Below are positions 55,659 to 64,000 of a stretch of DNA of 64,000 bases, one piece after another (position 1 is the first letter of the stretch; each line of letters begins with the position of its first letter). The translations under genes were made by a program, and so were the position numbers. The notes beneath the pieces were generated by a model. The model was not told where the DNA came from and searched no databases. It was given only the letters and a program-made list of their open reading frames with translations. The stretch is from Phlebotomus papatasi (lineage: Eukaryota; Arthropoda; Insecta; Diptera; Psychodidae). The stretch is from NCBI RefSeq assembly GCF_024763615.1, contig NC_077222.1, forward strand, positions 10,168,001 through 10,232,000. The letters run 5' to 3'.

Positions 55659-57406
55659 TAGGGTAGCGTGTGGTATTTCTGGACAAATTGCTTTTCGGGA
55701 CATAATGGTTCCGTTCAGTAATAACCTTTCGAAGAGACAAGGCCACTCCAAAGCCAAGCCAAACCATTTTGAAAATCTACCGGAAGCCTAAAGTGCAAGT
55801 TCACGTGCTCGCCGTTTTAGCGCTGATTGTTCTGCCATTTCGAATTTCGATTTTCTTGACACTTCAATCGTCAACAATGTCAACAACAGTGTGCAAACGT
55901 TTGCTGCTGTAGGGTAAATTACCTAAAATATAATTGGAGACACAATTTCAGTAAATGAGTTGATTGTCCGGAAGTCCGGAAGTGTCTTATAGAGGTTGTA
56001 GAGGTTACAAACCTAAAATATAGTTGAAGATTGAAATTAGTAAATTAATTGGACTTTGTCCTCAGCTCACAGAGATCTTCTCAAACCACAAACCTAAAAA
56101 TAGAAGGAGACTTCGATTAGTTCTCTATGGGGGCGATATCCGGATCGAAAGCTCGCTTTTCCAGCTGTTTTCTTCTGCGATCTTGGGATGACATTTTCGA
56201 CCTTGACGACTTGACGATATTGCCGATTTGCTGAGTAAAACTGCGTATTTTTCTTTCCACCACCACTTCTTTATTTTCCACAAATGTCCTTCCCTTTTTC
56301 CTTTTCCACAAACTCCTCACTATCCTTTTCCTTATTCAAAATATCCACTTTCTTTTCCACTTCACAATTTTCCTTTCTTTTTCCTCTCACCACATTAGGC
56401 TGCGTACTCAATTTTGACAACTTCCCCTCTTTTAGTATATTTTTTTTTGCAGATTAGGGTTTCAATTTTTCGGAAAATTTCAATTTTTTAATTAAATTCA
56501 TTTTTAACTTTTCTATTAAAAATAAATGAAATGTCTTGCAAAATAATTAGAAATTTCAATTCTGAACACTGCTAAAAGTGAATTTAATGAAGTTTTGTGA
56601 ATTTTCAGGAGGGCAGAATGTTTGAATTGCAATTTTATTAAGATAAATGTCATTTCCATGAACTTGCTCACTTTTGTGTAACTCTTCGATTTAAACGTTC
56701 GAACTTTCAACGGGTTTTTAGGTAAGTTCTCTTTGTGATACCTTCGAATCGGTAAAGAAAAACCTCAACCGGAGAGAGCCCTCAAATCGGGAAGGTTATT
56801 ACTGAATGAGAGCAATATGGGTATTTTGGGACATATAAAAAATCCTATAAATATTTGTTTTCTAATTATTTTAAGTTCTATATGAAATATTAAACTTTTT
56901 ACGTGTCAGATAAACATAAAACTTCTGAAATTTTATTTAATTTAAAGCGTGAAATAGGCATGAATTGTGAGTGTCACTCTCCACTTTTTACAAAGCCTTC
57001 AGTGTGGTCAATTTTGCAAACGTCAAAACAAACAGTGCTAAGTTTTTTTTTATTAAAGACACTTTAAAAGTGAAATTTAAACAAAATTTTTACGAAAGAG
57101 TGAAGTTTAGACCTTCTACTTAAAGGTAAATAGTCAGGCTCAGTGAGATTTATTTGCTTAATAGCGATTTTTGTTTGTCCCGAAATACCCAACTTTCTGA
57201 AATATACCATTCTTACTTATTTACATTTCTTGCTATTTTGTATGAAAAATTATGCATTTTTCAACATTTTTCGATAAGAATCTTATTCTGGATAGCATAA
57301 AAAACATAAATATTTGCATCAATAAAAAATAATATTTGAAAAGTCGTTAAACTGTTTGAAACTTGAAAGTGCTAAAAAGTGTCCCGAAATACCACACGTT
57401 ACCCTA
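55659..57406. mobile_element. TA-flanked non-autonomous transposon, 1.75 kb, tip GGGTARCGTGTGGTATTTC
   Basis: Left TAGGGTAGCGTGTGGTATTT then CTGGACA, right TGTCCCGAAATACCACACG then TTACCCTA, TA ends. Inner echoes of the tip (TATTTTGGGACATA at 56,822 and TGTCCCGAAATACCCA at 57,177) suggest subterminal repeats or a nested relative. An ACCTAAAATATARTTGRAGA motif recurs three times at 55,920-56,110. No protein recognised. Confidence 0.7.
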
Positions 57407-57480
57407 ATTGGTTTCAAAAGCAAAAGAAAAGCCAATTTGACATGCTCGATAATTCCGCGAGATGGCTTATGTGATTTTAT

Positions 57481-58240
57481 GGCTTCGGCTCGGAAAACCT
57501 TTTAGATCAGGAAAGTTTCATGTAATCGAAATTTACATCCTTGCTTTCTCAAACGTTTTGCATATGTCTGTCCTACTCTTTCTTACTCTTCTTCTTCTTT
57601 TAAACAGCACTACAAATTAAATTTATTTAATCAAATTTTGAATACAAAAATGAGACAGCTATATGAAAAGTTTTTGAGAAAGAAAGAGATGTAAATTTCG
57701 ATTTCATGAAATTATCCTGATCTAAAAGGTGTATCGGAGCCCTTATGCCTTGACCACACCTTTTAGTTCGGTATAATTTCATGAAGTCAAAATTGGCATC
57801 CCGTTTTTTCTCAAAAGGTTTGTATAAGTCTGTTCTACTCTTTCGGAATCCAAATTCGACTGAACTAAATTTAATTTGGTGTGACGTTCAAAAGAAGAAG
57901 AAGAGAGTGCGAAGGACTGGAATAGACATATGCAAAGCTTTTAAGAAAGAAAAGGATATAAATTTTGACTTTATGAAATTTTCTAATCTAAAATCTTTTA
58001 GATCAGGAAAATTTCATGTAATCGAAATTCTCACATATTTTTTTCTCAAAAGTTTTGTATATGTCTATTCCACTTATTCGAACTTTTCTTCTTCATTTAA
58101 ACATCAGACCAATTTAAATTTAGTTCAATCGAATTTTGAGCGCTAAAGAATCAGATAGACATATGCAAAACATGTGAGAAAGAAAGTGATGTGAATGTTG
58201 ACTTTATGAAATTTTCCTGATCTAAAAGGTGTGCAGAGCC
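57481..58240. repeat. Three foldback MITE units in a row
   Basis: Units lie at about 57,481-57,742, 57,751-57,994 and 57,996-58,240. Each starts with a variant of CCTTTTAGATCAGGAAAATT and ends with the complement. Each contains a GCATATGTCTGTCC-type and a GACATATGCAAA-type block facing each other, and can fold end to end. Units 2 and 3 abut directly. The 121-residue ORF at 57,781-58,146 crosses two units and is not a gene. Confidence 0.85.
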
Positions 58241-58449
58241 ATTAGGTTCGAATTTCGGATTTCAATGTGTCTTATAAGCCAATAATTGTTGAAGCTTGAG
58301 TGTGTCACTTCTGTGCGAGGAAAATTCAAGCATTGAAGATACTAATATTATATCCCTGTCCCATTATAACTCATTGGGCAATCATTGATAAGTTCTATTA
58401 ACAGCTCCTTATCTTTACTTTTCGATCGTCTCTCGCGAAAACCTAATGT

Positions 58450-59027
58450 CTCCGGCACACTTTCTAAATCGGTAAAGTTTCATGAAATCAAAATTCGCGT
58501 CCCTTTCATTTTCATAATATTTGCATAAACCTACTCCACTTTTTCGGACTTAAAATTAGGCAGAACTAAACTGAATTTGATTTGATGTTAAAAAGAAGAA
58601 GACGAGCGCAAAAGAGTAGTATATACAGGTACAAAATTTTTAAGAAAGAAAAGGATGTAAATTCCTGACCTAGAAGATACACTGGTAAAAATAAAAGGGT
58701 CAAGTTTACCCTTTTCAAAAGGATGGATCGTATTTGACCCTTTGAAAGATTCACTTTTGTATCACTTGAAATTTAGTATGCACATTTATCACGAATAATC
58801 ATGTTTTATTGTAAACTTATTACTGATGTCATATTTCTCTCATCTGAGCGAACACCAAAGATCACTTTTTCATTGTTTTTTTATTCGTTTATTCCGGAAT
58901 TAAATAGATGTCAAAACCGTGACCCTTTCGAAGGGTACCTGGTGACCCTTTCAAAGAGTCAAATATGATCCATCCTTTGGAAAAGGGTCAATTTGACCCT
59001 TTTATTTTTACCAGTGATGCCGGAGCC
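58450..59027. mobile_element. Fourth foldback unit, carrying a nested CACTGG MITE
   Basis: Left CTCCGGCACACTTTCTAAATC; the arm runs to GTAAATTCCTGACCTAGAAG near 58,675. The remaining tip TGCCGGAGCC appears only after 59,017. The MITE at 58,680-59,016 therefore inserted in the right tip of this unit. Confidence 0.75.
58680..59016. mobile_element. MITE with 50-bp inverted repeats, tip CACTGGTAAAAATAAAAGGG
   Basis: Left CACTGGTAAAAATAAAAGGG then TCAAGTTTACCC, right GGGTCAATTTGACCC then TTTTATTTTTACCAGTG, with only a few mismatches over about 50 bp. 337 bp. Flanking dinucleotides (TA left, AT right) do not give a clean duplication. Confidence 0.8.
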
Positions 59028-59029
59028 TT

Positions 59030-60588
59030 TCGAAATTGGATTTGAGTTTTTCGAACATTAAAAACATTTTGTTAAGAGAAAGCAATTATCTTTTAGCCGA
59101 GACACTTTCATACAGTAAATCTCCATTTCGACGGCTCTATTTCATACTATGCTAAGTCGACTTAGCCTTATATTACTCTGAGAGATATGTTGTTTCTGAG
59201 ACCGAGATCTACAACTGGTGAAAATTTGGTGGTCATCCGACGTTCGTGTAACGAGATATTTGATACTTTCGAACAAAATTACACGGGCAGCATAGGAAAT
59301 CGCCAACTTTAAATGGCTCTCCAGGGAATTTGTCATTCTGATATAGCATAGTATGGGAATGGTACCGTCGATTTGTGATCACATAGATTCAGGTAAAAAT
59401 CCGTGAATATTCGATATGAATTTCGAGTGATTTTTCGGATCGAGATTGAACATTTCGATTTTATTCAGCTCGACCCGAAAGACTTTTTATAGGGATGTGA
59501 ATAGTGAGTGTCACACATTTCCTGGCACAAAAAAAGGAGGTACATATCCTCACAGGCAAGAAAAGAACTGACACATCCACTTCAGATGAAAACATTGGGT
59601 GTTGAGAGGAAAATACCATTCACAGTGGGGTGTCTCATTTATTCCAAATGGAGAAAAGCTCCTGAAGCTCCGTCAAGCTTCAATGTTCTGCAAACAAGGA
59701 AGTGGAGCCCCCTTAAACACTTTTCCCATGAAATATGACTTTATATTATGGACTTGAAGAATTTTCACACCAAAGCATTACAATAGTTACAATCAATTTT
59801 ATAAATTGAACCATATACAACCACCCAGAGCTTTAACATCGTGTTCAACAAAAGTTCGCACACGGAGAATTTAGAAAGAGCCCTTCTGTAACTACATTGA
59901 ATCAATCATGTTCTCACCCAAGATTTCTGGGGTACCCACCGCAGAGCAAAAAAAAAAAAAAAGATACGGGGGCCCGTATGGTGAAACATTTTCACAGTTT
60001 GTCCCCACAATTTGTTCCCATTCGAAATTTCTCAGGGGACAGATGACTTACAGCTCCATCAAAAGTGTGTTTGCTGAAAATTTCAACACCTTGCTGCGTG
60101 TTTTACGAACTGTGAGAAGATTTAGTGGAATAGATAAGTTTGGTGTTTTATGTCCCGTATCAAAGCTGTTAATGGTGCTTTTCAGTGCCTTGTGGGAAGC
60201 ATAGGCTTTAACTTAAAGAGTTTTCTTGGAGGCTGGAAATTGCCTAAAATAGTGATTTTTTTCTCCTTTGGAGCGTATGGCATCAAAATTTGTTCCAAGC
60301 AATTATTTTGTAAGGGTACTGCTTCAGATGGTTCAAAGCCATGTTAAATATCTATATTTTGCAAGGATATAATAATTTAAATATATAAAAATACTTTTAA
60401 AAAGAGAGTGAGTACTAATTAAGAAGCGGACGAGAGAGAGTTAGTTAATGACTAGATTCGGACGAGTAAGAACATGAGCGCGTGCAGACCAGAGGGAGGA
60501 TCCTGCTGAAAGAGAGGAACAAGTGGTAGGGTTAGATCTCGTCTCTGACCCACTTTCTAAGAGATCTTAGATCCTTTCCTCCTCAGAG
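59030..60588. other. No gene recognised
   Basis: 59,100-59,370 has a CAGTAAATCTCC start like pogo termini but no matching right end. 59,500-60,350 is unique-looking with short plus-strand frames and no domain. 60,410-60,590 is purine-rich. Confidence 0.35.
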
Positions 60589-61424
60589 TAGGGAAGACTG
60601 GGGCAAGAAGTCACAAATCGAAAATTTCAAAAAGCAATATCTTCGCAGATAAAAAAAGAAACCTGCTTAAGTTTTTTTCTACAAATAGCCTCCGTCGACT
60701 TTCTTGAGTGTTGTAAGTTTCTTAAAATTCCGACAAGGAGTTTAAAAAATAAAAAAAAGTATTGAAATTTTTAGACCTGGTTTTGAAATATTTTCCTGAC
60801 TCAGATCTAATTCACAAAATTGATGCACTGGTGAATATTTCCTAAATGATTTGGATTCTTTGAATACGAATCCGCAATCTATTTTAGAATTTTACAAAGA
60901 TTCTTTTCTCCTGAAGTTCATTTATTAAAAACGACCATTTGGGGTAAAAAGTAACAAAAGGTATGGAGCAAAGTGTAAGAAAAACCGAAGTAATTTCTGA
61001 GGTTTTACCGAGAAAAGAAACGTCATTACCATGTCTAGCCGTTTGTTGTTTGCATCAGTCAAACGATTTGCAGTCAGTCTTTTGTGGTTTTTTTTTTCTA
61101 AAATACCTTGAAAAGCGCTTTTCTCCCTCAGATAGAGAAGACGGTGCTTTACAAAGGTGTAGAAGAGGAATAAATTTCCTATGAAAATGTCGTATAGGTA
61201 TTTTTTTAATTTACAAAAGCCCGTAATAAAGCAAATCTAATTGTGATAATATCCCATGCCTGGTACTATTTGCCCCAGCATTTTTGAGAAAGGTCACAAT
61301 ATTACAAAGCTGTAGAAAGGTAAATTTTCTATAAAACTGCGCTAATTAAAAATTTTATGGCGCTCGAGTAGAATGTAAAAAATAAAATATCCGTTTTTGT
61401 GACTTTTTGCCCCAGTCTCCGCTA
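60589..61424. mobile_element. TA-flanked non-autonomous transposon, tip GGGAAGACTGGGGCAARAAGT
   Basis: Left TAGGGAAGACTGGGGCAAGA, right complement TAGCGGAGACTGGGGCAAAA, about 26 bp, TA at both ends, 836 bp. An inner TTTGCCCCAGCATTTTTGAG near 61,270 echoes the right tip. The ORF at 60,963-61,184 shows no domain. Confidence 0.75.
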
Positions 61425-61431
61425 ATATTCC

Positions 61432-62198
61432 TAGACAGTAAAAAAATTTTGACTGCTTTACAATGATTTTCATTGTAAATTTTACATTAAACATGTAATC
61501 GTGCGTACTAATACACATTTGTGTAATTTGTACACATTTTGTCTGAGAACTGTGTAATTTGTACACCTTTTATTTGAAAACTGTGTAATTTTACACGAAA
61601 TATGTAAGAAAATATATAAAACTGTGTAATCATTCCCAGTTGATTACACGGTTTACAATTACATAAAATTTAAATTACGGCGTTATCACACTTGCACATT
61701 AAAATTTTAATGTGATTCACATTAATTGTCGCTTGTGAGCATCCAAATATGTTATTTGTGTCTTTGAGCCACTTAATATTTGGGGTTTTTCTATTTATTG
61801 ATAAAAAAGTGGACATGGCCTGCAAAAATAAGTTTAAATTTACTTAAAGCATAAATATTTTTCACATTAAGAAATTAAAGAAAAAATCACATTAATTTTT
61901 CGCATTAATGCTATAAATCAATTTATATCAAATTTTGCGGGCCAAGTCTACCTTTTTATCAACAAATAGATCAAATTTTGAATATAAAATGATTCAAACA
62001 CACAAATTACACATTTGGACTCTCACCAGCGACAATTAATGTGAATCATATTAAAATTTTAATGTGCAAGTGTGATAACACTGTTACACATTTTCAGATT
62101 ACACATTTTGTTGAAATACATAATTTGTGTAACTTTACAAGAATAATCGTGTTAAAAAAGCAAACCAACGATTATTCTTGTAATTTTTTTACTGTGTA
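61432..62198. mobile_element. Large palindromic MITE, tip SACAGTAAAAAAATT
   Basis: Left TAGACAGTAAAAAAATT, right AATTTTTTTACTGTGTA, with TA flanks, 767 bp. The interior is nearly palindromic: GTTATCACACTTGCACATT, AAAATTTTAATGTGATTCAC and TAATTGTCGCT at 61,682-61,735 are mirrored at 62,030-62,085, and a TTGATAAAAAAGTGGACATG block is mirrored near 61,940-61,965. Confidence 0.75.
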
Positions 62199-62239
62199 CG
62201 GAAATAAAGTTTACAATTTTTAGGCCAACATCCAACTAC

Positions 62240-64000
62240 TTGAAAAATATATGAAAATTAATACAAACGTCTTCGCTTTATGGTGAATAGGGAAACTAAT
62301 GTGGCATGATACAGCCTTAACACTATAAGTACTTATTTCAGGCCTTTATAAAAGCTCTTAAGTAAGTTGTTATTATTAAGCATATGAAAAATATTTCACG
62401 AAGTACTTAATTAAGAACTTTCGACTAATCACTTTCTAGGTAGTTACCCGAATGCCAGTTATCAGTTTAATTTTTGTAAGAATAATTATAAAATCGACAG
62501 TGGCGCTATAATCGCAAGAACATAACCTCAAAGCTAGCAATGTTTTATTTCATTTTATCGTTTGATTAGCTAACATTTTCTCAATTTCTCTTCTATTTAC
62601 AAATGGCTTGGGCATTAAAGGATATTTCCAAAAGTATTTTGATTGTTACAGATTGACTTTTGCTACGCTGAAATGCATTACAAATTCAGGACATAACCTC
62701 AAAGTCGATAATTTTTCCTATTTGTCACAAAAATTGACAGTTTTATTCCTTGGTAAAATTAAAGCTGTATTGCAATGCAACAATTCTTTAATATTAAAAT
62801 ATCCCATATTTAGCGATTGTGATTTATTTAGGGTATTGGATAATTACCACTACCAGCGCTAGAGTAGCCGGATAAGTCTTTAGTACATAGCAAGTACATA
62901 ACCTTAAAGCGTATAATCTGGATTCCGATTCAGATGGAAATAAATGTTTTAATGGTTTTACTACGTAATAATTCTACTTTTAGTGGGCATAAATACATTT
63001 GCAAAGTGATTTTTAGGAACACCCCTGCTTGGTGTTAAGTTTATGCACAACCATAAACATTTGTCACCCAAAATACCGCTTTAAAGCACTGTTTGGTGTT
63101 TATTAAAATCACTTTGTGCTTTTGGAACGAATCCAACAATCCTGTGAATGAAATATTAAACAAAGAATTTATCAATTTAATTTTTTCGCCTTTAGAAGAA
63201 AAAAAATAGAAAAAAGAGATTATAAATCACTTTAAAATTAGATGGATAAAAATCACAAATGCCACCACTTGACAATGTAAATCAATTCAATGGTTAAGGA
63301 AATACCTTGCTGAGCATACATCCCACACAATTCAATTGATTTTATGGTTATCCTCAAAAATCTCAACGTTTATCCACATTTGTATAACAGTGGATCCCAA
63401 ATACAGATTTCTTTCCGTTCAACAGAAAAACGTTAAATTTATATTCCGACTCTTTGGAAAATCACACAAGACGAGAGATTTATAGCAAGACTGGATGTTA
63501 TTCACCATTGGGAACTTTCTCAAACATTCACTAGAGATTTGCCCGTGGGAATAATTTATTTTATTGCAAAATTCTCGGCGAATAATATGGGAATGATGCT
63601 CCAAAGAAAGGATTTCTATTCTTCTTGAGCGGAAAGCCAGAGTTCTTCGAGTCCTCTCAAAAAGGAAAGAGGGGGCATCGCTTTTGATAAACGCTTTCTA
63701 AGCGATTAAAAATAAAAGATCCCACAAAATTTTCGTTTTTTTCAACATTACAAAAAAAAATGTATAAAATTCCCCGAGCTATGAATAATTTCTGCAATGT
63801 TTCATCCCCATCAATTTACGCAACCACCAACATTTTGCGAGGCTTTTATCAACACCCCAAAAACACCAAACCACGGATGATGCGAATAAGATTCACCTCC
63901 TTACATCCTTTATTTATGACATTGTATACACACCCGGTACTTTTTGTAATGATATGACGTCAAAAAAGATAAAAAAAAATAAAAATTTCCTCTTGTATCA
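62240..64000. other. No gene recognised; weak repeat of ACATAACCTCAAAGC
   Basis: ACATAACCTYAAAG occurs at about 62,521, 62,691 and 62,897, each followed by an AATTATT- or TATAATC-like tract, suggesting an old tandem repeat. The rest to the window end is unique-looking with short random frames. Confidence 0.35.

Noticed and set aside
57781..58146. 121-residue plus-strand ORF
   Set aside because: It crosses two foldback units and has no domain; the reading frame is accidental.
59115..59360. CAGTAAATCTCC as the start of a second pogo-like element
   Set aside because: No inverted partner or TA pair was found.
63000..63700. Possible tRNA or small RNA gene near the window end
   Set aside because: No A and B box pair or cloverleaf could be found by eye.

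Overview
The window is a repeat-dense, AT-rich stretch of an animal nuclear genome, most likely an insect. Jockey-like non-LTR reverse transcriptases, tRNA-derived SINEs, very many short TA-flanked inverted-repeat elements and spliced transposon genes suggest a dipteran or close relative; the species cannot be named from the sequence. I found no convincing exon of a host protein gene, rRNA or functional tRNA. Every recognisable protein-coding segment belongs to a transposable element (TE).

Layout. 1-1.6 kb: 3' half of a Jockey-like retrotransposon. 3.3-4.7 kb: foldback elements, one built on 15-bp tandem repeats. 7.8-14.8 kb: inverted-repeat elements and broken retrotransposon 3' ends in both orientations. 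16.4-31.6 kb: unusually AT-rich DNA in which a short motif (TTTGAGAACAG and its complement) recurs about 35 times in both orientations; it also holds a retrotransposon split by a hairpin insertion, SINE pieces and tandem duplications. 32.4-34.2 kb: a 219-bp element with 47-bp perfect arms, a retrotransposon 3' end and a 0.4-0.5 kb tandem repeat.

35,708-43,062 is the main discovery: a putative 7.36 kb DNA transposon with CACTG/CACTC termini, subterminal repeats and a possible 2-bp TA duplication. It carries two genes. The first has six exons and looks like a SAMD3-like protein with a ubiquitin/PB1-like N-terminus and one in-frame stop. The second is an 820-residue zinc-finger and DDE-like transposase of CACTA/EnSpm (CMC) type. 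Their reading frames overlap through ATGAGTAA, so the second may be translated by reinitiation.

43.4-62.2 kb: a dense, partly nested set of non-autonomous elements. One large set has TA-flanked ends beginning GGGG or GGGT. Another has ends beginning CACTG, CACTC, CACAG or CACGG, which recall the termini of the 7.36 kb transposon and may be its passengers. Four foldback units lie in a row at 57.5-59.0 kb. The remaining stretches (about 5-7.8, 10.2-11.7, 14.8-16.4, 19.4-20.6, 24.6-26.3, 29.8-32.4, 34.2-35.7, 50.4-52.2, 54.1-55.6, 59.0-60.6 and 62.2-64 kb) look like unique intergenic or intronic DNA in which I can support no gene.
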